Positions 48,780 to 57,988 are shown, counted from the stretch's first letter. The stretch: 64,000 nt of DNA from Megascapheus bottae (GCA_024803745.1 JANJXV010000013.1:29554001-29618000); one strand, 5' to 3'. A program made the numbers and translations. Notes: generated by a model from the sequence alone, not told the origin.

Positions 48780-49269
48780 GGGAAGGAAGATGGCGCGGAG
48801 ACAATAGGGACGCAGCCTAGCTCTCTCTGACAAAAAGAGAGAACCAGGGAGTCCCACGAGCCAACTACCTAAAGAAATCCACAACAACAAACTCAAAAAG
48901 CAACGGAGAAGGAATCAAACCGGAAAAGAAATCCAGATAAAGCTCACATCCAACTTTCTCAAAGAATTCAGAACGCGAAGACCCTTCCCCCCACCTCTCG
49001 CCGCCAGATCCAAGCCACGAAAGCCACGGAAAGCTGCGAAAAGCTGCAGCTGGAGCCGGATCAAGCCGCGAAAAGTGGCTTGAGCGGGTGCCGGCTCCAC
49101 GCTGGGAAGGCGGCGGCGGGCACAGGCTCTAATCCACGAAAAGCGGCGGCAGTGGAGAGCGCCAGGCTGGGAGCCCAACGGCTGCAGAAACCAGCATAGA
49201 ACCGGGCCAGCGAACAGCAGAAGCAGCGGAACCCAGACGCGGAACCAGAACAGCAAGCAGCAGAACACA
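48780..49269 (+). promoter_or_regulatory. L1 5'UTR, CpG-rich promoter region
   Basis: A GC-rich block in AT-rich surroundings, with about 25 CpGs between 48950 and 49260 and several CGAAAAG-like short repeats. An L1 5'UTR carries the internal Pol II promoter, and position and composition fit that role. The preserved CpGs argue for recent insertion. On the opposite strand a 133-codon frame (48915-49316) spans the block. Confidence 0.75.
48786..48795 (+). promoter_or_regulatory. YY1-like site at L1 5' end
   Basis: GAAGATGGCG sits 7 bp from the element's first base. In human L1 a YY1 site of the same core (AAGATGG) lies near the 5' end and positions transcription initiation. The core match is seen in the sequence; function is inferred by analogy. 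Confidence 0.6.
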
Positions 49270-49563
49270 GGCGGAAAACTAATCAGAATAACCCCAGATT
49301 TCTCAGCAGAGACCATGCAAGCAAGAAGTGACTGGAAGCATATATGTCATGCCCTTAAGTCAAATAACTACCAACCAAGAATACTGTACCCAGCTAAGCT
49401 CTCATTCATAACAATAAAAACATTCCATTCCAGGGAAAAGCTGCAACATTATGTCGCAACAAAACCAACACTACAGAGAATTCTCAAAGATGTTCTATAT
49501 ATAGAAAACCAAAATAAATGCAATATAGGGAAAGAAATGGCCCCTAAACAGCATACCATCTAA
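49270..49563 (+). pseudogene. L1 ORF1 C-terminal domain fragment
   Basis: The frame is open from the junction (about 49270) to the stop TAA at 49561. It begins LIRITPDFSAETMQARSDW and continues NNYQPRILYPAKLSF and EKLQHYVATKPTLQRI, the standard blocks of the ORF1p C-terminal domain, which with the RRM binds RNA. The coiled coil and nearly all of the RRM are absent, so trimerisation is lost. ATG at 49315 is internal and is not the native start. A few residues also appear missing between AKLSF and KTFH. ORF1p normally packages L1 RNA; this remnant should not. Confidence 0.9.
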
Positions 49564-49599
49564 GGACCACAAGAACTGTCAAGACACAGGCCCAAATAA

Positions 49600-51119
49600 A
49601 AGCTTTTAAAAATAGTAGGACCTGATAAATATCTCTCAATCCTAACTCTCAGTATCAATGGACTTAACTCTCCAATTAAACGGCATAGGCTGTCTAGTTG
49701 GATCAAAAAGCAAGAGCCATCGTTCTGCTGTCTTCAAGAGAAACACCTTACCCAAAAAAACAATCATCTTTTGAAAGTGAGAGGTTGGAATAAACTCTAT
49801 CAAGCTAAAGGCCCCCATAAACAGGCTGGAGTTGCCATCCTCATATCAGATAAAATAGACTTCAAACTAAAATTAGTAAGAAAAGACAAGGAAGGTTACT
49901 ACATACTACTAAAGGGATCTTTCCTCCAGGAAGACATAACGATCCTAACGATCCTAAATATTTACACACCCAATCCCGGAGCTCCAAACTTCATCAAGCA
50001 AACTTTACTTACACTGAAACCATACATAGATCGAAATACAGTGATTGTCGGTGACTTTAACACACCACTCTCACCTATGGACAGATCAACAAGGCAAAAA
50101 CTCAACAGAGAAACCTTAGAACTGAACAACTATATAGACCAACTAGATCTAACAGACATCTGTAGAATATTCCACCCAGCAACAACACAATATACGTTTT
50201 TCTCAGCAGCACATGAAACATTTTCCAAAATAGATCACATCTTAGGCCATAAAACAAACCTGGACAGATTCAGAAACACTGAAATTATTCCATGCACACT
50301 CTCAGACCACAAAGGCATCAAACTGGAACTGAACACACATCTCCACCAACGAAAACCCTGTAACTCATGGAGACTGAACAACACATTGTTGAATCACCAA
50401 TGGGTCATCGAAGAGATCAGAACAGAAATCCAACAGTTTATGAAATTTAACAGTAAGGAGCACACAAACTACCAACTCCTTTGGGACACAGCAAAGGCAG
50501 TACTCAGAGGAAAATTTATAGCGCTGAGTGCCTACAACAACAAGTTGGAAAAATTGCAAACCAACAAGTTAATGTCTCACCTTAAACTCCTGGAAAAAGA
50601 GCAACAAACCAACCCTAATCCCACTAGAAGAAAGCAAATTATTAAAATCAAAGCAGAATTAAATGATTTGGAATCCAAAAAAAACTATAGAAAGAATCAA
50701 CAAAACAAGGAGTTGGTTCTTTGAAAGAATTAACAAAATTGACAAGCCCTTAGCAAATCTTACCAAAAAAAGAAGAGAGCATATCGAAATAAACAAAATC
50801 GCAGATGAAAATGGTAATATCATGACAGAAATTACCAAGATCTAGAATATCATGAGGGAATACTTCTCAAACCTTTATGCCAACAAATTTGAGAATCTAG
50901 ATGAAATGGATGAATTCCTAGCCAATATTAACATACCCACACTGAACCAAGAAGAACTAAGCCAACTCAACAGGCCTATTTCAAGCTCTGAAATAGAAAT
51001 GGCAATTAGAGAACTTCCACCTAAGAAAAGCCCAGGGCCAGATGGATTCACAGCTGAATTCTATAAGGTCTTCAAAGCAGAGCTCACACCAATACTCCTC
51101 AAGCTCTTCAACGAAATGT
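49600..51119 (+). pseudogene. L1 ORF2 endonuclease and partial RT, broken
   Basis: The ORF2 frame is open from 49600, with no ATG seen, to 50724. All APE-type endonuclease signatures are visible: N in SINGLNSP, E in CCLQEKHL, D and N in VGDFNTPL, D in KIDHILGHK and the SDH of TLSDHKG. The 9-bp tandem CGATCCTAA at about 49938-49957 adds three residues before NIYTPN. An extra A in the A-run at 50677-50684 shifts the frame; the RT N-terminal region continues in the next frame, hits a TAG at about 50843, and then reads to the RT block [13 protein letters not shown]. It stops at LLKLFNEM at the junction with the 3'UTR. The RT active-site block and C-terminal domain are absent, so reverse transcription is impossible. 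Endonuclease was probably functional in the source. Confidence 0.92.
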
Positions 51120-51225
51120 GAAAGGGTATCAATGTATGTGAATTAATGCACCTTCTATCTGGCAAATATCATGTAACCCTTTTACTAATTACAATAAAAA
51201 ATAAATAAATAAATAATAATAATAA
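51119..51225 (+). other. L1 3'UTR end and tail (type A)
   Basis: GTGAAAGGGTATCAATGTAT..CTTCTATCTGGCAAATATCA..ATTACAATAAAAA is the same terminus as at 39050-39140. The upstream part of the 3'UTR, including the G-rich tract, is deleted. The tail is composed of TAAA and TAA units. Confidence 0.95.
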
Positions 51226-51240
51226 AAGGAAAATATGTTG

Positions 51241-52590
51241 TATTCACAGTATCCACATTGGTGAAGGAAAGAGGGAAAAATGGAAGGAAGGAAGGAAATA
51301 AGGAAGAAGGAGAGGAAATAATTCTAAATTTCACCTGGAAATATCAAAGTATAATAATAATGTCTCATGTATTTCATGTAATTGCAAGTTATATAACAGT
51401 ACAACCTCAGATAGCTATCAAGTAGCATTTATGTAACTTCAATTAACTATTGATTTTATTCTCAGTGTAGATTTAATTGCTCATAACACCTATGAATTAA
51501 TCTTAAATAAGATTTTTTAATCTTCTACAATTAATTGTTCCCTCTTGCCCATTCAAGGTCTTGATCTACACTAATTTTATCATGCATGCTATATTATTTT
51601 CCAGTATGTGAGTGTATGTGCTTTTGATTCAGCTGAGACGAGTTTTTGAAATGAGAGTTTGCAAGTACTTATTTATTTATTTTCTTCTCTATGATCAGAC
51701 ATAGGAGCATACAAGTTGCAAGTTTTCCTAATATGTTAATTAAACCAGAAAACTTGTTGTTTATTTTGAATGTTGTTGTGCTTACACTTTTCAACTCTTC
51801 TCCATCAACACTGTGAATTTTAAATAGACCTTCAAAATCCCTTTACAATCTAATCTACACAAGAGCTCTGATTTTTAAAAATTTGACACAGCAAAGGAAA
51901 GCATTATAAAGTTCTGTCTTTCAGCATAAGAAGCATCTAAAGGAGATCTTAGGATGCTATCTGACTTGTCTATTTGCACCACCTTTGGTTTTGGGTTTGT
52001 TTTTTTTTTGAATTAGAGAATATTTGTGTGCCTATGATTGTGTGCGCAATTTCATCTTTTAAAGATGACTGATTAAAGGGAAAGTAGTGTTCTGAGGAAG
52101 AGATGACTACCTTGCACTAATACAAGGCACTCTATAGGATTCACTGAAATGACCAGATCTTTTAGATTCAAGATCAAAGCTAATGCTCACTGACTTATTT
52201 AAACATAGCAGAGCTTTGGATATTTTCCTTTTATTTTCTGAAATTGTCAGGTAATAATTGAATAGAAAGTGAAAGGTCAAAAAATGTGTTACAAGGAAGT
52301 CCTTTATTTAAAAAAATGATATAGGAAAGGCACATAAAACTTTCATATGGAGATACGTGAACAAGAAAACAGAACTAAAGTTTATAAGCTTGCTGGTGGT
52401 TGTGATATTCTGTGTCTTGCTTATTTTGCTTTAATTTCAAAATAAATAATATAATTATTAGTATAATAATTATCATCATTTTATTATGGGAAATTTTTAC
52501 AGTAGGAATAAACAGCAACAAGTGTATTTTTTCTCCTTCCAAATCTTTTTAATTTACCTGTGTTTCCATTAATTTCCTTAAAGTATATCT
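51241..52590. other. Unique AT-rich sequence
   Basis: No feature recognised except a short GGAA-rich patch at about 51280-51310. Confidence 0.45.
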
Positions 52591-52599
52591 ATCCAAACC

Positions 52600-52715
52600 T
52601 GTTGTCAGTGGCTCATACCTGTAATCAGGAGGCTAAGGATCACATCAAAGCAATCACAGGCAGAAAAGTTCCTGAGAAACACTTATTTCCAATAACCTAC
52701 TCAAAAAAGTCGGAG
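52600..52715 (+). repeat. B1-Geo SINE, left part (split)
   Basis: GTCAGTGGCTCATACCTGTA..ATCAGGAGGCTAAGGATCAC (B1) and linker (CACTTATTTCCAATAACCTA) end in GTCGGAG. The matching right part resumes at 53182 as GGAGGTGGCACTGTGGTTCA. The two pieces form one SINE interrupted by a 466-bp insert. Confidence 0.85.
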
Positions 52716-53181
52716 ATAATAGGGAACCGAGTGCGGGATCAGGCTGGCCCATGAATCACTGAGTAAGATAACCACACAAAGAAATAGCTGTGATGTATGA
52801 ACGCTATGCCTAACTTTGAGCTATATTGTTGGTATTGTGAATCACTTTCTGCTGAGACTTGATTACCATTGGGTACGAATGTGTTATTGCTTTATCACTT
52901 TCTGCTGAGACCTATAGTGAGAGTAAACACGTGGACCTCTCCCGCCCTGCCCACCTTTGTGCTGATAGGCTCCTGCACCCTTTATTAGCTGAATGTACTT
53001 CCTCAATAAAGGAGTTACTGCCTTGACAGGTCTCCTTGATGCCTCTGATTGTCCTCCAGTGAGGGAGGGCTGGGTGCAGGCAGTCAGAAGGCCCTCTCCT
53101 TTCTTGGCTCGTCCTGGTCGGGGAGTGTTCTCTCCATCCCTTCTGCAGGTTGGGAGGGACTGAGGACTAAAAACCCCGACA
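52716..53181 (+). mobile_element. Solo-LTR-like insertion in SINE
   Basis: The 466-bp insert is flanked by the 4-bp direct repeat GGAG (52712-52715 and 53182-53185) and ends in ..CCCCGACA. A polyadenylation signal AATAAA lies at 53005-53010. The downstream 170 bp are GC-rich, as in an R-U5 region, and the upstream part has an 18-bp direct repeat (52841-52858 and 52894-52911) like U3 enhancer repeats. The expected 5' TG is not visible, the main reason for caution. No retroviral coding sequence is present. Confidence 0.7.
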
Positions 53182-53284
53182 GGAGGTGGCACTGTGGTTC
53201 AAGTGGTAGAGTGCTAGCCTTGAACACAAAGTGTCTCAGAGACAGAGAACTAACCCTGAGTTCAAGCCTGAGGACTGGGAAAAG

Positions 53285-53286
<2 letters not shown>
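53182..53286 (+). repeat. B1-Geo SINE, right part (split)
   Basis: Geo monomer GTGGCACTGTGGTTCAAGTG..GTTCAAGCCTGAGGACTGGG, continuing the SINE of 52600-52715. Confidence 0.88.
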
Positions 53287-53287
<1 letters not shown>

Positions 53288-53323
<36 letters not shown>

Positions 53324-53356
53324 TGTGTGTCTGTGTGTCTGTGTGTGTCTGTGTCC
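53288..53356 (+). repeat. (GT)n microsatellite at SINE tail
   Basis: GT run followed by GTGTCT units, directly after the Geo 3' end. Confidence 0.97.
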
Positions 53357-54000
53357 AAAATATCCTTTCCTTCTTCTACTTAAATTGCTACTGTTTCTAC
53401 TATTGATTGAGATTGAGATCTTGAAACAGATTTACACAAGAACTAATGTGGCATTTGTGTCATGCTAAATAGAATTATATTTGAGTATATATTCATCTAA
53501 GTGAATATATTAAATATATTAAAATATATAACACTTCTAAACAGAAAAACTTTTTTAAATTAAATGATAGCATGACCTTATGTGAGTGAAGGGTTAGAAT
53601 CTTGGCAAATATCTAATAAATTATTAATAATTTTATTGAGAAATCTGATTGAGTTTATGTTTTGCATTTTAATTATCTGCTTCTTTTTCAAACATCTATG
53701 ACATTGAAGCAAAAAACTCTCTCATTGTCAAACTTGCTACAACAGAACATTCTCACTATACTTCAGTTTTCTATGTCTGTCTGTAGTTGATAATGGAAAA
53801 TAGTAGAATAATTCATATAGGCATGTTCTTAAACTTTGTCTAGTCTTAGACTTACCTTAAAGTCTTTATCTCAGCATTGAAATTGGAGAAAATACTATTT
53901 TTATTTCCATATTTCAAACAAAGAAACTAATAAAAATAGTCCACAATAATTATTTTCCTTTCACATTTTTGACAGATGGAGAGATGAAGTGAGAGAGAGG
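53357..54000. other. Unique AT-rich sequence
   Basis: No feature recognised. Confidence 0.45.
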
Positions 54001-54064
54001 AAGAGAAGACTGGAAGGAGGGAGGAAAGAAGGAAGGATGGAATTAAGGAAATAAGGAGGGAATG
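54001..54064 (+). repeat. Purine-rich GGAA tract
   Basis: Imperfect GGAA/GAAG units. Confidence 0.8.
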
Positions 54065-54950
54065 TAGGCAATGGGCCTTCCTTTGTGGGGTATTGATTTA
54101 AACTTCTCTCAATTAAATTTTATTTATTTATCTTTTTAATGTTCAGTTGTAAGAGTTATTATCTTTGCCAATACCTAAAAACTTGGATGCCCATATACTA
54201 AAACTAAAACTAGACCACTATGTCCCATGTTATAAAAATCAAGGTGGATTATAGTCAAATATGATTTGAAACAAGAAATTGTAATACCTCCTCTCCCGAC
54301 CTCCCAAAAAACTAGAAGAAACAATAAGGAAAATGTTTCCAGATACTGGAATAGGAAAGGTATTTTTGGGAAGGATCCCAAAAGAACAGGGAAAAAAAAC
54401 AAACTGAGTAATAAAATTACATCACCCCGACAATAGAATACAATTGAAAAAATAATAAAGTAGGTATATATTTATATTATAGACCAGAATGCTATAATCT
54501 CTCCCTTTCTTCCTATTTTTTATTCCTTCTTTACTCCTTAATTTGTCCTGATCTGCACAATAAATTCTCAGTCAATCCTTGAGAGTACAATGAAAGGAAA
54601 GAAAGAATGCTTCTGCACAGCAATGAGTGAAGAGACAAACTGCAAAATGAAAGATAAAGTTGTCTATTTGTCATTAGTCTCAAATTTTTGTCAAACATTT
54701 CTCATTTATATGTATATACATATATGTCTAATTTGTCATTATTTTCTTTGGTGATTTTGCTTTTTATATTGAGGGAGGAAAAGACTGTGTATCTAAGATT
54801 GTTGCAAAGGTTTCTCCTTTTGTATTATAGGGATGTTTTGGTGATTCAGTTTCAAGTATGTAGCATCTCATATGCATTTACATGTAGATGGTGTGGTGAG
54901 CTTCTTATATTTCCCACTACAGGCTATTTTCAGAATGTTCCAGGAATTCA
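54065..54950. other. Unique AT-rich sequence
   Basis: No feature recognised. Confidence 0.45.
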
Positions 54951-55262
54951 TTTTTTTGCCAGTCCTGGGCTTGAGCTCAGGGCCTGAGAACTGTCCTTGG
55001 ACTTTCTCGATCTTTTTTTTTTTTTTTTTTTTTTGACAGTCCTGGGCTTAAACTAGGCAAGCACTCTACCACTAGGCCAAACTCCCGGTCCCTGTCCTTG
55101 GACTTTCTCAAGGCTAGAGCTCTACCATTTGAGCCTCAGCACCACTTGCAGCTTTTTTTTCTATATGTGGTATCATGGGCTTTCCTACCCATGCTAGTTT
55201 TGAACCATGATACTCAGATCTCAGCCTCCAGAGTAGCTAGGACTGTGGGCATGAGTCACCCA
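54951..55262 (-). repeat. Chimeric SINE (B1 left, IDL linker, Geo right), interrupted
   Basis: On the minus strand: B1-like left half (complement of CATGCTAGTTTTGAACCATG and GATCTCAGCCTCCAGAGTAG) ends at about 55174. Then comes the linker typical of IDL-Geo (complement of CTATATGTGGTAT, 55161-55173) instead of the B1-Geo linker, then Geo, which is split by a younger SINE at 55009-55091. The join mixes the two SINE families of this genome. Confidence 0.85.
55009..55091 (-). repeat. Internally deleted IDL-Geo inserted in a SINE
   Basis: A T-run tail, the last 15 bp or so of Geo (GACAGTCCTGGGCTT in plus sense), then directly the ID 5' half (CTAGGCAAGCACTCTACCAC..TAGGCCAAACTCCCGG). About 110 bp of the middle is missing. 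A perfect 18-bp TSD, CTGTCCTTGGACTTTCTC, occurs at 54991-55008 and 55092-55109. It inserted into the Geo part of the outer SINE. Confidence 0.93.
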
Positions 55263-55264
55263 CC

Positions 55265-55556
55265 AATTGTCACCCACCAATGCTCAACTTTGCTGTATCT
55301 TTTGAATATTGGATTATTTAAGGAATTTTCTTTGATATATCTTCATTTATATATTCAATTCATTCATTAGAGAAAGTAAAAAGTGGCTATTTCAAAAACC
55401 ACTTCAAAATATATTTTATAATACATAGTTCTTAATTTCATTTTCATTAATCATTGACAAAATTTGTAATCACAATATGTAATTTGTTCTGATGTATTGT
55501 AAACAATATGTGCTTGTGAAATCAAACTAATTAGGCTTTACTTCACATTTAAACCA
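55265..55556. other. Unique AT-rich sequence
   Basis: Only a short tandem TCACCCACCAAT at 55256-55283 is notable. Confidence 0.45.
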
Positions 55557-55790
55557 TTTTTTTCTGTGGGTCATGGGGCTTGAACTGAGCCTAGGCACTG
55601 TCCCTGAGCCCTTCAGCTTAACGCTACTGCCCTTCCCTAGAGTCAAGCCCCATTTCTGATTTTCTAGAAGTTAAGTGGAGATAAGAGTCTTAGATTCATT
55701 TGTGCCCAGGCTGGCTTTGAACCTTGATCCTCAGATCTCAGTTTCCTGAGCAGCTAGGCTTATAGGCGAGAGCCACCATGCCCGGTTCTT
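55557..55790 (-). repeat. B1-Geo SINE
   Basis: T-run, Geo (CATGGGGCTTGAACTGAGCC), linker (AGTTAAGTGGAGATAAGAGT), B1 (CAGGCTGGCTTTGAACCTTG, CGAGAGCCACCATGCCCGG). It is full length. Confidence 0.9.
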
Positions 55791-56857
55791 TTTTTTTAGA
55801 GGAACAATTTTACCTTTAAGTTTTTAGCCCTTTTCAAAGGTAAAATGTATTACCCTTAAGGGAAGGAGTCTAAGCTATTTCTATATTTCCAAATTTACAA
55901 TGGTTTTCATTGTTTTAAATGATTCCAATGTGGCAACAAATTGTGCCATTTTCATTTGTAATGTGTGTGTATATATTTGTATGTGTTACAACATATTCTG
56001 TGTGAATTTTATTAGCGACTGCAGTGAAGTTTTGCTCAATGAATGAATGCCACATGAAATGATTTTAAATCAGACCACTGATTTTAAATTTGCAGATGAA
56101 GTCAAACATTGTAGGTGTGATTTCATTTCACTAAGTTTTTTTACATAATGATGAAATGTCTCATTTTAATAAAGCAGTGGCACAGCAATGAAGAAATGGA
56201 ATTTGTTCATGTCACTTTGTATTGCTCAGGTTGCTTATCTTTTAGAGCTATCACATAGGGAACTCTGAATGTTATTTCATGCTCAAGAGAACTGCAAGGA
56301 CTGCATTTATTATTCTAAAGATAAGTATATATGTGTTTCCAGGAGGAGCTGTTGTTTGTGTTTTCACAGTTCAGATTTTTTTAAGCAGATAAACTACTTT
56401 CAATAGAATCTGTAGAAAAGACTCCTTTTAGTGGAGATTTCCCACTTATATTAAACTTAATAAGTGAATCAGAGGGCATAATCAATGAATAACTTTAGAT
56501 ACCTTTATACAGTATAATTATTTTAATTCAATTAAGTCATAAATATTGAATTATAACGATGCTTACTCATTGAATAAATAAGTTGAATTATTTATTGTGT
56601 TAAGTTAAACATTCCTTTTTGGGAATCTCTTGCTTACATAAAGGTGAAGCAAATGGTTTAGAATTTACAAAAGCACTTCAACACTATAATGAAATTCATA
56701 ATATACCAAAGTATTTTCAAAAGTGAATCTGTAGTATAATTTTATAGAGATTTAATTAACCACAGGGCCACTTTATTCAAATTAAAGTTTTCTTTAGCAT
56801 TATAGCAACATGAGGCTCTACTTTTAAGATGATTCAAATTTAACAATTGAAAACTTT
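55791..56857. other. Unique AT-rich sequence
   Basis: No feature recognised. Confidence 0.45.
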
Positions 56858-57098
56858 TTTTCTTTCTTCTTTTGGTTGGTCATAGGGTTTGAACTTGGGG
56901 CCTGGCACTGTCCCTGAGATATTTTCTTCAAGGTTGATTGCTCCACCACTTCAAGCCACAGCCCTATTCCAAGTTTCTGGTGGTTAATTGGATAAAAGAG
57001 TTTCACAGACTTTCCTGCAAGAGTTAGCTTTGAATGGTGGAATCTTAGCTACTCAGCCTCCTGAGTATCTAGGATTATGAGCCAGCAGCATCTGGCTG
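56858..57098 (-). repeat. B1-Geo SINE
   Basis: GTCATAGGGTTTGAACTTGG and GCTCCACCACTTCAAGCCAC (Geo), GGTTAATTGGATAAAAGAGT (linker), then CTCAGCCTCCTGAGTATCTA (B1). TGAAAACTTTTT and TGAAAACATTTT on either side are a likely TSD. Confidence 0.86.
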
Positions 57099-57862
57099 AA
57101 AACATTTTCTTCTAGTGCATTCCAACTCTATTGGAAGATAAGAAGTCAATAAATATTTACATTTTTATAAGCGAGAGCTTAAGAGGTCACTGGGATCTCT
57201 CACAGTACTCAGCTATTTTTGTTTCTTCACATCATGAAACTACATTTCAGAGTCCTTGGAATCACACCAATCAATCAAGACCTTCTGCCTTTTTAGATTT
57301 TGAAGACACAAATAAAAAGACCAAAAATCTATTATTCATAGATGCCTTCTTAGAGATTAGAATTATGCTGTGAAAACTCATTACTGAAACATTATAATAA
57401 ACACAAAGGGAGGAACAGCAGTTCTGAAACATGGTAGTTCATACTGGTAACATGTTGTTTATTTTCAAATGTCTTTAAATTAAATTTCTATTTGTTCAGT
57501 TCAATTAAGCAAGACATTTTGATTAAATAAAAAAATCCTTTTCTTCTCTTATTTAGATATTTAGATTTCATAGTCCATCCATTTTATTATCATTGGAATG
57601 AACAAATTTTCAACATCATTTAACAGAATAAATTTTCATTTGCAGAATTAAAATATGCTAGAATATTATAGTGTATTTAGACACCAATAATTTTGGAGTT
57701 TGAGAATTTTCATATTTTATATTACCAATTTATAAGACTTACTATTGAAAATTATTCCCTGGACTGCTAAAAATTTATTTGAATATTTAGAAGAATATCC
57801 CATTTATATTCAAATCAAACTATTATATAAGGGTATAATTTCAAATACATTTGTTTCTTAAC
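57099..57862. other. Unique AT-rich sequence
   Basis: No feature recognised. Confidence 0.45.
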
Positions 57863-57982
57863 TTTTTTTGCTAGTTCTGGGGCTTGAACTCTGGGCCTGA
57901 ACACTGTTCTTGGGCTTTCTCAAGGCGAGAGCAATACCACTTGAGCCAACCAGCACTCTGGCTTTTTCTTTTTCTATTTTTT
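57863..57982 (-). repeat. 5'-truncated IDL-Geo (Geo and linker only)
   Basis: TTTTTTTGCTAGTTCTGGGG..CTTTCTCAAGGCGAGAGC..GGCTTTTTCTTTTTCTA. The ID half is missing. The truncated edge abuts the reversed tail of an L1 on the same strand. Confidence 0.8.
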
Positions 57983-57988
57983 AAGCTT

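Larger units (their letters stand above)
48780..51225 (+). mobile_element. Full-ended LINE-1 with two internal deletions
   Basis: About 2.45 kb instead of the 6-7 kb usual for a mammalian L1, yet both ends are present. The 5' start GGGAAGGAAGATGGCGCGGA resembles the L1 promoter start, and the 3' end is the type-A terminus with a TAAA/TAA-rich tail. The TSD is AAGAAAAATATGTTG at 48765-48779 and AAGGAAAATATGTTG at 51226-51240, one mismatch in 15. Order: 5'UTR 48780-49269, ORF1 C-terminal domain, ORF2 endonuclease plus the first RT blocks, then an abrupt join to the 3'UTR at about 51119. Most of ORF1 and the ORF2 catalytic RT and C-terminus are missing. It cannot be autonomous; if transcribed it would need a helper L1. 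Confidence 0.95.

Noticed and set aside
49315..49563. A separate small gene beginning at ATG 49315
   Set aside because: The reading frame and conserved residues continue upstream to 49270, showing it is the C-terminal part of L1 ORF1.
53049..53468. 139-codon open frame
   Set aside because: It spans the LTR-like insert, the SINE and the GT microsatellite, so it cannot be a real gene.
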